Shown: in pieces, positions 25,672 to 33,950 of the stretch | Layout: each line of letters starts with the position of its first letter | Position numbering within the stretch: position 1 is the first letter of the stretch | Source: Streptomyces shenzhenensis | Lineage (GTDB): Bacteria > Actinomycetota > Actinomycetes > Streptomycetales > Streptomycetaceae | Length of the DNA: 64,000 nucleotides | Reading direction: 5' to 3' | Assembly: GCF_021462265.1 (NCBI RefSeq) | Contig: NZ_JAJONF010000031.1 | Location: 49,455 to 113,454 of the forward strand | Translations under genes and position numbers: made by a program | Notes under the pieces: generated by a model | Seen by the model: only the letters and a program-made list of their open reading frames with translations | Database searches by the model: none | Told to the model about the DNA's origin: nothing

Positions 25672-28600
25672 ATGGCGTATCCCGCGCCCGGCACCGGTTC
25701 CGGCACGTCGGCGAGACCCGGGCGGCTCACCGCCGTGACGGCCCTCGTCGTGTCCCTGCTCACCTCGCTGCTCACCCTCACCGCCGCCGGGTCCGCCCGC
25801 GCCGACGACCCGGTGTGCGCGCCGCTGGCCCTCGCGCCCTTCGGCGACCCCGGCGACGCCGTCGGCAGGGCTACCGTCCCGGCCCGGGAGAGCGCCTGCT
25901 TCACCGTCACCGCCCCGGCGGCGGGCCTGTACCTGGTGTCGCTGGACGACAGCCACAACAACGCGTACACCGAGATGTCCGCCGCGGACGGCACCCCGGT
26001 GGACTGCTACGACGAGCAGTTCTCCGAGCAGGGCCGCTGCCAGGTGCCCGCGGCCGGCGGCTACACCGTCACGGTCGTCAACAGCGACTGGGCCGACCCC
26101 GAGGACGCGCAGGTCACCGTCGTCCCGCTCGGCTCGGACACGCCGGGCTGCCTCGACTCCGCCGGCACCGGCTGGGACCTGCCCACGGTCACCCGGACCG
26201 CGGTGAGCCCGCTGGAGGCCGACTGCCAGGCCTTCGCGGGCAGCCCCGGCGAACGCGTCCTGCTCTCCCGGGACACCAAGGTCTACGGCGGCATGGTCGC
26301 CTGGATCACCGACGCGAGCGGCGCCCGGATCTGCCCGCGGATCACCGAGGACGACGAGGCCACCCTCAGCTGTGTGCTGCCCGGCACCGGCCCCTACCGG
26401 GTGATCTCCCAGGTGACCGGTGCGGACTTCCCCGCCGAGTACACGGTCAAGGTGCGCTCGCTGTCCGACCCGCAGGGCTGCCGGACCGCGTCCGTACGCC
26501 CCTTCGGGAAGCTCACGGACCTGGACTTCGGCGCCGACCCCTGCTTCAGGTTCACCGTCGACAAGGCCGCCGCCCTCCTGGTCCACGCGGTCGACGAGGA
26601 CTCCGCGGACCCGGCCCTCGTCTTCGACGCGGCCGGGAAGATCGCCTGCCGGGAGACCGACCCCTGCCGGCTGCCGGGCGCGGGCACCTACACCGCCGTC
26701 CTCGACGCGTCGTACGCCTTCCAGGAGGTCCATGACGACCTGGTCGTCCTCGACCGCGCCTCCGCCGCCGGATGCGTGGCCACCGGGACCGGCGCGTACC
26801 GGGGCGAGCTGAGCACGGCCGGCCAGTACGACTGCCTGACGCTGGACGAGCCGCAGGGCGCCAGGATCGCCGCGCTCACCCCGCTCGCCGCCTCCGGCGT
26901 CGACGTCGACGTGCAGGTCTTCGACGCCGCCGGCACCGAGCAGTGCACCGCGACACAGCTGGCGGGCGGCGACTGCGCGCTGACCGGTACGGCCCCCTAC
27001 CGGGCCCTGGTGCACACCGAGGACTCCGGAGCGGACGCGGTCGGCCCGTACACGATCGCCTTCCACCGCACCGACGCGGCCGGCGGCTGCCCGGTGCTGC
27101 CCGCCGGCAGTTTCACGGCCGACGGCGCGAAGGCCGCCCTCACCACCGGCGACGGCGTCTTCTCGCAGTGCCTGACCATCCCCGCCGACGCCCACACCGG
27201 CGCCGAGGTCTTCCAGCTGATCGCCACCTCGGGCGGCGTACCGGCACAGTTCTCGGTGCTGGACGCCACCGGCAAGAAGGTCTGCGACCGGTCCGCCACC
27301 ACCAACGGCTGGACGGTGTGCGGGCTCACCCCGGGCCTGGCCCACACCGTGCTCGTCACCGGCCGGGACCAGACCGCCGCCTACACGCTGACCCGGCGCG
27401 ACGTCAGCGCGAGCGCCTCGACGGCGGGCTGCGCGAAGACGGCGGCGACCAGGGTCGGCGGCCCGTCCCTGACCGCCGCGTACGCCGGACCCGGCACCCT
27501 GAACTGCCACCAGGTCACCACCGACGCCGCCACCGACGTCGTCCACGTCAACGTGCGGGACGCCCTGGGCACGGCGAACATCGCGGTGCTCGGCGGCGAC
27601 GGCAGGAGCGAGTGCTCCTTCCGCAACAGCGCCTGCGCGGTCACCGGCTCCACCACCCACCAGGTCCTGGTGCAGACCCCGGTCTCCCTGAAGGCCGCAC
27701 CCGAGTACCACCTGGACGCCCTGCGCATCGCGACCGCCGACGGCCCCGCGCCGGAGTGCACCCGGGTCCCGTCGGTGTCGTACGGCTACGGCCCGGTCAC
27801 CGGCACCCTCGACGAGGCGCACAGCGCGGTCTGCGCGGTGCTGCCGACGGCCGGCCTCGACCGTTTCTCGGCCGACATCAAGGACACCGCCGGCGCGACC
27901 GCCACGGCCGTACCGACCCTGTACAACCCGGCGACCTGGCGCGACGGCTGCACCTACGCCATCGGCTCGGACGGCGCGGGCTACGACTGCGCCGTGCTCG
28001 GCTCGTCCTCGGCGGCCACCCCGACGGTGTTCGTGCTCAGCCTGCCCGAGACCGCGTCCCGCACCGCCTACAGCGCCCGGCTGGCCTGCCGGTCCACCCT
28101 CTGCGGGGCCGACAAGGTGAGCGTCGACGGGATCAGCCCGGCCACCGGGGTGAGCGGCACCAAGGTCAAGGTGACGGTCACCGGCACCGCGCTCGGTCCC
28201 AGCACCGAGGTACGGCTGAGCCTGGCCGGCCGGACCGTCTCCGCGAAGGCCGACTCGGTCGCCGCCGACAACCGCTCCGTGACGGCCACCCTGGACCTGA
28301 CGGGTGTCACGGCCGGCACCTGGAACGTCGGCGTGTTCACCACGTGCTGCGAGTACCCGCGCGGCACCTTCACGGTGACCCAGCCCCAGCTGACCGGCAC
28401 GGCCGCCCCGCAGATCACCGGCACGGCCAAGGTCGGCGCCAAGGTCACGGCGACGACCGGGAGCTGGTCGGCGGCCCCGGGCTCGTACACGTACCAGTGG
28501 CAGGCCGACGGCAAGGCGATCTCCGGGGCGACCGCCGCGTCGTACACCGTCCCGGCCGCCCTCCTCGGCAAGAAGCTCACCGCGACCGTGACGGCCCTGA

Positions 28601-28932
28601 AGAGCGGCTGGCTCAGCGGGACGGCGACCTCGGCCGCGGTGACGGTCGCCAAGGGGGACGCGCCGAAGGCGACCAGGGCGCCCACCGTCGGCGGCACGGC
28701 CAAGGTCGGGAAGAAGCTGACGGCGGCACACGGCACGTGGAGCCCTGCGGCGACCTCATACGCGTACCAGTGGTACGCGAACGGCAAGGCGATCAGCGGT
28801 GCCACCAAGTCCACGCTGACCCTGAAGGCGGCCCAGAAGGGCAAGAAGATCACCGTGAAGGTCACCGCCCACCGCACCGGTCACAAGGACGGCACGGCGA
28901 CCAGCAAGCCGACGAAGACGGTCACCGGCTGA
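25672..28932 (+). CDS. Large exported protein: seven Cys-containing repeats, IPT/TIG domain, two Ig-like repeats
   Basis: A 1086-residue secreted protein. A signal peptide (about 1-43, ending AGSARA) is followed by seven diverged beta-rich repeats of about 100 residues, each with a Cys near the first third (for example ESACFTV, EADCQAF, ADPCFRF, QYDCLTL), a middle Cys pair and a terminal GC. An IPT/TIG-like domain (about 815-900, ISPATGVSGTKVKVTVTG) and two Ig-like repeats starting TGTAKVGAKVTA and GGTAKVGKKLTA end it. There is no LPxTG or membrane anchor, so it is released or held by the wall non-covalently. ATG 25672 follows GGGGGGAATTG. It looks adhesin-like; ligand unknown. A strong terminator follows. 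Confidence 0.82.
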   Translation: MAYPAPGTGSGTSARPGRLTAVTALVVSLLTSLLTLTAAGSARADDPVCAPLALAPFGDPGDAVGRATVPARESACFTVTAPAAGLYLVSLDDSHNNAYTEMSAADGTPVDCYDEQFSEQGRCQVPAAGGYTVTVVNSDWADPEDAQVTVVPLGSDTPGCLDSAGTGWDLPTVTRTAVSPLEADCQAFAGSPGERVLLSRDTKVYGGMVAWITDASGARICPRITEDDEATLSCVLPGTGPYRVISQVTGADFPAEYTVKVRSLSDPQGCRTASVRPFGKLTDLDFGADPCFRFTVDKAAALLVHAVDEDSADPALVFDAAGKIACRETDPCRLPGAGTYTAVLDASYAFQEVHDDLVVLDRASAAGCVATGTGAYRGELSTAGQYDCLTLDEPQGARIAALTPLAASGVDVDVQVFDAAGTEQCTATQLAGGDCALTGTAPYRALVHTEDSGADAVGPYTIAFHRTDAAGGCPVLPAGSFTADGAKAALTTGDGVFSQCLTIPADAHTGAEVFQLIATSGGVPAQFSVLDATGKKVCDRSATTNGWTVCGLTPGLAHTVLVTGRDQTAAYTLTRRDVSASASTAGCAKTAATRVGGPSLTAAYAGPGTLNCHQVTTDAATDVVHVNVRDALGTANIAVLGGDGRSECSFRNSACAVTGSTTHQVLVQTPVSLKAAPEYHLDALRIATADGPAPECTRVPSVSYGYGPVTGTLDEAHSAVCAVLPTAGLDRFSADIKDTAGATATAVPTLYNPATWRDGCTYAIGSDGAGYDCAVLGSSSAATPTVFVLSLPETASRTAYSARLACRSTLCGADKVSVDGISPATGVSGTKVKVTVTGTALGPSTEVRLSLAGRTVSAKADSVAADNRSVTATLDLTGVTAGTWNVGVFTTCCEYPRGTFTVTQPQLTGTAAPQITGTAKVGAKVTATTGSWSAAPGSYTYQWQADGKAISGATAASYTVPAALLGKKLTATVTALKSGWLSGTATSAAVTVAKGDAPKATRAPTVGGTAKVGKKLTAAHGTWSPAATSYAYQWYANGKAISGATKSTLTLKAAQKGKKITVKVTAHRTGHKDGTATSKPTKTVTG

Positions 28933-28963
28933 CCGCGAGGTCACACCGCCGGGCGGGCGCGGC

Positions 28964-29006
28964 CGCCGCCTTTCGGTGAGGATGCCGTCCTCACCGAAAG
29001 GCGGCG
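28964..29006 (+). terminator. Hairpin terminator after the seven-repeat exported protein gene
   Basis: Perfect 19-base arms (28964-28982 and 28988-29006) around the loop TGCCG, 31 bases after the stop. The upstream gene is the only plausible client. Confidence 0.85.
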
Positions 29007-29077
29007 CCGCCCGCGCGGCCACCTCCACAGACCTCTGCGGACCTCCGCGGGGTGCCCGGCCCAACGGCCCGACCCGC

Positions 29078-29194
29078 GGCCTCTTCAACGCGGTCAACGT
29101 CAACGCCCACGCCAAGGGCGGCCACTTCGGCCATGACGAGAACCCCGAGGCCTACGTCGGCGACGTCCGCGAGACCTTCCGAAAGGTGCGCTGA
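29078..29194 (+). pseudogene. C-terminal remnant of an epoxide-hydrolase-like alpha/beta hydrolase
   Basis: About 38 residues ending at 29194 contain AKGGHFGHDENPEAYVGDVR, which resembles the last part of epoxide-hydrolase-type alpha/beta hydrolases: GGHFA with the catalytic His, then a helix containing E-P-E and the final D(I/V)R. The nucleophile half is missing and the frame upstream is the terminator hairpin. It is a gene end left by a rearrangement. Confidence 0.5.
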
Positions 29195-29297
29195 ACGGGC
29201 GCGGGATCCCCGGCCTCGCCCTCCCCCGGGCGGGGCCGGGCCTCGTTGAAGCTCACGATCCCTCGGGATCGGCACACCTCGACGCCCGGGCTCGCTG

Positions 29298-29774
29298 TCA
29301 GGCAGGTCGCCCGTCGCGGGAGCGTGCGGCGGGAGCACCCGCAGCCCGGTCGATGGCCCGCAGCTCGTCGAGGCTGTCGGCGAGGGTGCGGTCTGCCAGC
29401 GCGGCCAGGACGGCCGCCTCGGTCTCGTCGGTGAGCCTGACGAAGTACTCGGCGGAGTGGTTGGTGACCAGGCACTCCCGCGGCCCCTCCGGCCGGGGGG
29501 CCCACAGCGGCTTGTCGCCCATGGCTGAGCGGTAGATCTCTTCCAGCGTGATCCGGTCCGCGGGCCGGCCCAGGCGGACACCCCCGCCGCGGCCCTTGAT
29601 GGACGCGACGAGACCGTCCCGTACCAGCGGGACCATCAGCTTGCGCACCAGGCTCGGGTTGGTGTCCAGGCTCCTGGCGAGCTGGGTCGAGCTGAGGACG
29701 GGACTGCCCTCCTCCTCGCCATGCCCCAGCAGGAGCATGGCCTTCAGCGCACTGGAGAACCTCACGTCCAGCAT
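29298..29774 (-). CDS. Rrf2-family transcriptional regulator
   Basis: A 158-residue Rrf2 protein: an N-terminal winged helix-turn-helix (MLDVRFSSALKAMLLLGH, LARSLDTNPSLVRKLMVPLV, GRGGGVRLGRPADRITLEEI). Only one Cys is present (ECLVTNHS), so it cannot hold the three-Cys Fe-S cluster of IscR/NsrR and probably senses by another route (YwnA-like single-Cys redox sensing is possible). It is divergent from the NTF2-like gene; a palindrome between them is the likely operator. Confidence 0.88.
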   Translation of the reverse strand: MLDVRFSSALKAMLLLGHGEEEGSPVLSSTQLARSLDTNPSLVRKLMVPLVRDGLVASIKGRGGGVRLGRPADRITLEEIYRSAMGDKPLWAPRPEGPRECLVTNHSAEYFVRLTDETEAAVLAALADRTLADSLDELRAIDRAAGAPAARSRDGRPA

Positions 29775-29831
29775 GCCCGCACCCCTTCGTTCCAGCGCTC
29801 GGTCCAGGCGGTTCCTGGCGCACCCATATTA

Positions 29832-29848
29832 GCAACTATGAAAGTTGC
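29832..29848. promoter_or_regulatory. Likely Rrf2 operator between divergent genes
   Basis: GCAACT-ATGAA-AGTTGC has six-base perfect arms, in the 221-base gap between the Rrf2 gene and the gene at 29996. A second inverted pair, AATATG (29862-29867) and CATATT (29883-29888), lies nearby in an AT-rich patch that could hold both promoters. Confidence 0.5.
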
Positions 29849-29995
29849 ACTTCCTCTCGAGAATATGTACTTTTCACACATGCATATTGCGTCGCCCCGG
29901 CAGCCGCCTGCACGAGGGCCCGGCACGCACGCGACCGGGCGGGGCCGTCCGCCGCGGATGCACAGACACCCACACGCAGGGAACCGGAGAACACC

Positions 29996-30487
29996 ATGAG
30001 CACCGTCAACACCGTCAACACCGAGAGCGAGCTCAGGGAGATCGTTTCTCGTTACACCCGGGCCGCGGACCGGCGCGACGGCGAGGCGCTGGCAGAGCTC
30101 TACGAGGCCGACGCCGTCGTCGAGATCCACTACCGCGGCCCCGACGGGACGGAACTGCTCGGAACCCTCTCCGGGGGAGAGCAGATCGCGGCGGCCATGT
30201 CCACGGCCATGGCGCCGCACCCGCCCCTGGGCTGGAGCCACCACACCACCTACGACCACCTGGTCTCCATCGACGGCGACGAAGCCGGCATCGAAACCCA
30301 GTTCATCACCTTCGACGTGGCCGGAACCAGGAAGCCCGAGGGCGGATGGCCCGCCGGCACCTTCGGCGCCCAGGGCACCATCAAGCCGATCGAGTCCGGG
30401 TACTACCGCTTCACCTTCCGCCGGACCGACGGAGTGTGGCGCATCCGCCACCAGGACGTCATCCACGACATCCCCTACGTCTTCTGA
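29996..30487 (+). CDS. NTF2/SnoaL-like protein
   Basis: A 163-residue cone-fold protein of the SnoaL-like/NTF2 superfamily. Typical features are the N-terminal helix IVSRYTRAADRRDGEALAEL, VEIHYRGPDG, a middle SHHTTYDHLVSIDGDEAGIE and the C-terminal GYYRFTFRRTDGVWRIRH. Members are hydratases, isomerases, cyclases or small-molecule binders; the many His and Asp could form a catalytic pocket. The adjacent divergent Rrf2 regulator probably controls it. A terminator follows directly. Confidence 0.85.
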   Translation: MSTVNTVNTESELREIVSRYTRAADRRDGEALAELYEADAVVEIHYRGPDGTELLGTLSGGEQIAAAMSTAMAPHPPLGWSHHTTYDHLVSIDGDEAGIETQFITFDVAGTRKPEGGWPAGTFGAQGTIKPIESGYYRFTFRRTDGVWRIRHQDVIHDIPYVF

Positions 30488-30497
30488 ACGTCTCCTG

Positions 30498-30536
30498 ATC
30501 GCCCCGCGGCCACCGGCCGGCCGGCCGCGGGGCGAT
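30498..30536 (+). terminator. Hairpin terminator after NTF2-like gene
   Basis: Perfect 14-base arms ATCGCCCCGCGGCC (30498-30511) and its complement (30523-30536) with an 11-base loop, starting 11 bases after the stop. Confidence 0.8.
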
Positions 30537-30596
30537 CCGCGCCCCGCGACGGCGGACACCGCTCGCCGCGTGCCCTTCGTCGAGGCGGATCTTCAC

Positions 30597-30705
30597 CTAC
30601 CCGAGCAGGAAACTCCCGATCACCTCGTTGAACCTGACCGGATCGTCCAGGCAGGGGAGACGACCGCCGCCCGGCAGGCGCAGAACCTCGCTCGTCGGAC
30701 AGATC
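30597..30705 (-). pseudogene. Frameshifted C-terminal scrap of an alpha/beta hydrolase
   Basis: Reading the minus strand from about 30705, one frame gives TSEVLRLPGGGRLP and the next frame continues CLDDPVRFNEVIGSFLLG to a TAG at 30597-30599. Joined, they form the usual end of an alpha/beta hydrolase (G-x-LP-x-LDDP-x-RFNE). A single missing base in CCCTGCC separates the two frames. Nothing upstream supplies the rest. The gap 30488-30929 otherwise shows no gene. Confidence 0.55.
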
Positions 30706-30929
30706 GCGCTCGTGCAGCCTCTGCCTTCCCCAGTCGAACATCATCGCGGCACCCTCCCACGGTCGGTTCGCAGTCCCTGACGTGTTGCGACCTGGCCAGG
30801 AGACGGTGAAGGCGGCAACCGGTCCGCTTGCCGCCTTCACCGATGCGGCGGTACGCGAAGATCTCCCGCTCGGCGACCCGGCGGGAGCCCCGGCTTGCCC
30901 GGCGAGGGCAACGGCAGGGGGACCACGGC

Positions 30930-31520
30930 CTACCGATCGGCATCAGGAACCGGGGCGCTCTTCTTGTGTCGCGTGTAGTGGCGGCGGGCCTTGGTGCGGT
31001 TCCCGCAGACGGCCATGGAGCACCAGCGGCGGCCGCCGCTCTTGGAGATGTCGTAGAAATGCAGGACGCACTCGGGGTTGGCGCACTTGCGGATGCGGCC
31101 GGGGTTCTCCTCCAGCAGCCGCAGGTAGGTGTCGGCCGCCTTCCAGGCCGGCAGCCAGCTGGGGGAATCGGTGTCGATGACGGTCTCGGGACCCTCGGGG
31201 CCGAGCCGGCGTCGGAGCCTGCCGTGCCGGAGGGTTTCGTTCAGCCCATCGACGGCCTGCCCGGAATCGGCCTTCCCGTCGAGGAGCGCGGCAAGCGCCG
31301 TGCGGGTGGCCAGGAGCGCGTCGAGGGTCTCCTGGTTGTGCGGTGCGGTGTCGGCGAGCCCCGCGGAGGAGAGCCAGATCCCCATCCCGCCGGGGTGCTC
31401 CAGCAGGTCGTGCTCACCACTCTCGTCGATCCAGCGGCTGTTGAGCAGGTCCAGCGGCAGCGGCTCACCGATGAGGGGGCGGGGGTCCGCGCCGATGGCG
31501 CGGCCTGGGTCACTGTTCAT
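30930..31520 (-). CDS. CGNR zinc-finger / ABATE-domain transcriptional regulator
   Basis: A 196-residue protein with an N-terminal ABATE-like domain (DLLNSRWIDESGEHDLL; EHPGGMGIWL) and a C-terminal CGNR zinc finger: CANPECVLHFYD then RRWCSMAVCGNRTKARRHY. The four Cys (CxxxxC ... CxxxxCGNR) bind zinc and the basic end contacts DNA. The ATG at 31520 follows AAAGGGC; the codon before it is TTG. Divergent from the VOC gene, it probably controls it. Confidence 0.9.
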   Translation of the reverse strand: MNSDPGRAIGADPRPLIGEPLPLDLLNSRWIDESGEHDLLEHPGGMGIWLSSAGLADTAPHNQETLDALLATRTALAALLDGKADSGQAVDGLNETLRHGRLRRRLGPEGPETVIDTDSPSWLPAWKAADTYLRLLEENPGRIRKCANPECVLHFYDISKSGGRRWCSMAVCGNRTKARRHYTRHKKSAPVPDADR

Positions 31521-31576
31521 CAAGATGCCCTTTCGCCTCGTGAGGCCAGGATAACCGCTGACCCACGTTTTACCGG

Positions 31577-31605
31577 TTGACCCTGTTCGATGTAACCATT
31601 AACGT
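31577..31605 (+). promoter_or_regulatory. Probable vegetative promoter of the VOC gene
   Basis: TTGACC (31577-31582), a 17-base spacer, then TAACGT (31600-31605), 61 bases before the ATG. An inverted TAACC / GGTTA pair flanks it (about 31593 and 31615), a plausible binding site for the divergent CGNR regulator. Confidence 0.5.
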
Positions 31606-31666
31606 TCATTTCATCGGTTAGGTTCCATACGCCTTGCCCGGCTTCGCACAACGGAAGGCGTCCCGC

Positions 31667-32131
31667 ATGTCCCCCTCCCTCGCCAACACCCCCCTGCAGA
31701 CCGGCCACGTCGGCCTGAACGTCAACGACCTCGGCACGTCGCTGCCCTTCTACAGCCGCGTCCTCGGCTTCGAGACCATCGCCGAAGGCAAGGACGAGGC
31801 CCAGCGCTGGGCCTTCCTCGGCCGTGACGGCCGCCTCGTCCTGACCCTGTGGCAGCAGAGCAGCGCCGCGTTCGCCACCGGAACCGCGGGCCTGCACCAC
31901 CTGTCCTTCCAGGTCGAATCCATCGACGACGTGAAGACCGCCGAGGCGGTCCTGCGGGAGCTCGGCGTCGACGTCATCCACGACGGCGTCGTCTCCCACG
32001 GCGAAGGCGCCGCGTCCGGCGGCATCTTCTTCACCGACCCCGACGGCATCCGCCTGGAGATCTACGCCCCCACCGGCGCGGAGAACGCCCCCGCCCCCAC
32101 GGGAGCCGCTCCGACCTGCGGCTTCTTCTAA
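31667..32131 (+). CDS. VOC-family (glyoxalase/bleomycin-resistance) protein
   Basis: A 154-residue vicinal-oxygen-chelate protein made of two beta-alpha-beta-beta-beta units. It starts TGHVGLNVNDLGTSLPFYSR, has LHHLSFQVESIDDVKTAE in the middle and ends with FFTDPDGIRLEIYAP, where the final Glu and the internal His (LHHL, GHVG) are the usual metal ligands. It could be a glyoxalase, dioxygenase or drug-binding protein. ATG 31667 follows GGAAGG. It is divergent from the CGNR regulator. Confidence 0.88.
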   Translation: MSPSLANTPLQTGHVGLNVNDLGTSLPFYSRVLGFETIAEGKDEAQRWAFLGRDGRLVLTLWQQSSAAFATGTAGLHHLSFQVESIDDVKTAEAVLRELGVDVIHDGVVSHGEGAASGGIFFTDPDGIRLEIYAPTGAENAPAPTGAAPTCGFF

Positions 32132-32415
32132 GCCCGTAGCAGGTTTCCGCCGGGCCGAGGGCGTCGTGCGGCTCGTCTTCCGCGAGTTGCCGGCGGTCGC
32201 CGGCGCTCCGCCTGACTCCCAGCTCCGCCCTGCTTCCGAAGCCGCACGACACCGCCCGCCGATCCGGCCGGACACAGGACACACGCCTCTGCGGCCCGGT
32301 ACGTGACCGAGCCCGTCAAGGTCGCGGGCCGCCCATCGGACATTCCGGCCCCCGGGCCGCCGCTGCCCGGCGGCAGCCCGGGCCCGCCATCCACCGACCC
32401 GGAAAGGAGCCGGAC

Positions 32416-33336
32416 ATGGGTGCCTACCACCACGGCGAACGCATCGCGCAGGAACGAGCCGGCCTGCTGGACAACGCCGACTTCTCCTCCGCGGCCATCG
32501 GATCAGCGATCCCCGGCATCGCACGCGACTTCCTCGCCGAACAACCTGTGATCGTCATCGGCGGCACCGACGCCAACGGTGACGTCTGGGCCTCACAACT
32601 CACCGGCGAACCCGGATTCATCTCCGCCCCCGGCCCCACGTCCCTGGACATCGCCGCCGTGCCGCCACCCGGAGACCCGCTCCACGAACCACTCACCCGC
32701 CCCACCCACCTCGGCATGCTCGCCATGGAGTCCACCACCCGGCGACGCATGCGCATGAACGGCACCGCCCACCCCACCCCCGGCGGCCTCCACGTCACCC
32801 TCGACCAGGTCTACGCCAACTGCCCCAAATACATCCAGAAACGGGAGCCCACCAAGCGGCCCACCAGCCCCGCCGCCCCCCGCCACAGCCACGAACTCAG
32901 CGCCGGACAAGTCGCGTTCCTCACCACAGCGGACACCTTCTTCATCGCCACCGCCGACCAGGACGGCAACGCCGACGCCTCCCACCGCGGCGGCAACCCC
33001 GGCTTCCTCCAAACCCTCGGCCCGACACGACTCCGGTGGCCCGACTACGCCGGCAACGCCATGTTCAACACCCTTGGCAACCTCCAGGTCAACCCCCACG
33101 CCGGCCTCCTCGTCCCCGACTGGACCACCGGCACCCTCCTCCAGCTCACCGGCACCGCCACCGTCGACTGGAACCCCGACCACGCCGACGCCGTCCCCGG
33201 TGCCCAGCGCATCGTCGAATTCACCATCCACCACGTCGTCCAGACCGACCACGCCTCCCCTCTGAGCTGGAGCACCCCGCAGTACTCCCGCTTCAACCCA
33301 CCCGCGCACCAGCCCGTCGAGGGAGGCACCGCATGA
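32416..33336 (+). CDS. PNPOx-like FMN-binding protein
   Basis: A 306-residue protein of the pyridoxamine-5'-phosphate-oxidase-like split-barrel group that often precedes ferredoxin genes. The first barrel includes PVIVIGGTDANGDVWASQLT, and the second FFIATADQDGNADASHRGGN with the RGG loop that contacts the flavin phosphate, then NAMFNTLGNLQVNPHAGLL. Family members couple flavin chemistry to ferredoxin or NAD(P)H. ATG 32416 follows GGAAAGGAG. Its stop overlaps the ferredoxin start (ATGA, 33333-33336). Confidence 0.82.
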   Translation: MGAYHHGERIAQERAGLLDNADFSSAAIGSAIPGIARDFLAEQPVIVIGGTDANGDVWASQLTGEPGFISAPGPTSLDIAAVPPPGDPLHEPLTRPTHLGMLAMESTTRRRMRMNGTAHPTPGGLHVTLDQVYANCPKYIQKREPTKRPTSPAAPRHSHELSAGQVAFLTTADTFFIATADQDGNADASHRGGNPGFLQTLGPTRLRWPDYAGNAMFNTLGNLQVNPHAGLLVPDWTTGTLLQLTGTATVDWNPDHADAVPGAQRIVEFTIHHVVQTDHASPLSWSTPQYSRFNPPAHQPVEGGTA

Positions 33337-33536
33337 GCACCACCGTCAAGGTCACCGTCGACATGAACCTGTGCGAAAGCCACGGTCAATGCGTCTTCGC
33401 CGCCCCCGAAGTCTTCTCCTTCGACGACGACTACCTCGTCTACGACGCCGAACCCGACCGCGCCCGCCACGGCAAGGTCGTCAGGACCGCCGCCTCCTGC
33501 CCCGTCCGCGCCATCACCGTCGAAAAATCGCCGTGA
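33333..33536 (+). CDS. Small [3Fe-4S]-type ferredoxin
   Basis: A 67-residue ferredoxin of the actinobacterial P450-associated type. It has CESHGQCVFAAPEVF, where the middle Cys of the first motif is replaced by His (C-x-x-H-x-x-C), and CPVRAITV near the end. This favours a three-iron cluster. It would pass single electrons between a flavoprotein reductase and an oxygenase. Its start overlaps the PNPOx-like gene, and its stop overlaps the reductase remnant (GTGA). No P450 gene is in the window. Confidence 0.9.
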   Translation: MSTTVKVTVDMNLCESHGQCVFAAPEVFSFDDDYLVYDAEPDRARHGKVVRTAASCPVRAITVEKSP

Positions 33537-33724
33537 CCACCCCACCCCACAGCATCGTCGTCGGCGCCTCCCTCGCCGGACTCCGGGCCACCCAAGCCCT
33601 GCGCGCCGGCGGCCACCAAGGCCCTCTCACCCTCATCGGCGCCGTCACCGCGAACCGCGCCGCCCGCATCACCACCTACCGCACCCGACTCGCCGAACAC
33701 CTCGCCACCCACACCAGCCCCTGA
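33533..33724 (+). pseudogene. Ferredoxin reductase with most of its middle deleted
   Basis: A 63-codon frame with GTG start overlapping the ferredoxin stop. Residues 8-37 (SIVVGASLAGLRATQALRAG and following) are the N-terminal FAD-binding GxSxAG motif of NAD(P)H-ferredoxin reductases. They run directly into VTANRAARITTYRTRLAEHL, which resembles the end of the same family (…NRPRE…RRLLA). About 330 residues between them are missing, so the product cannot bind FAD and NADH normally. Confidence 0.6.
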
Positions 33725-33803
33725 CCCACCCAGCCGACACGGCACCTGCGCCCGGGCAGCTCTATTCATCCATTCCGCTTCTTAATGCCATGACGAACCG
33801 CTG

Positions 33804-33833
33804 TTGGACTTGTGAATCATCGATTCCTAGGCT
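33804..33833 (+). promoter_or_regulatory. Promoter of the aldo/keto reductase pair with palindrome in the spacer
   Basis: TTGGAC (33804-33809), an 18-base spacer and TAGGCT (33828-33833). The spacer contains GAATC-ATC-GATTC (33814-33826), a perfect five-base-arm palindrome, placed where a MerR-type or other regulator would act. The nearest start is 117 bases downstream. Confidence 0.5.
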
Positions 33834-33950
33834 CGCTCAGGCAGGCCTTCAGCGAGCGAAGACCCGCGCGGGGCGAGCACGCGAGACGAATTCGTGCGAG
33901 AAGGCCTCGGCCCCCTGTCTTCTGTCTTCCACATCCGGAGGAGACGTTCG

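Noticed and set aside
32163..32250. Eleven-base inverted pair (GTCGTGCGGCT and its complement) 66 bases apart after the VOC gene
   Set aside because: Too widely spaced for a terminator or operator; likely chance in GC-rich DNA.
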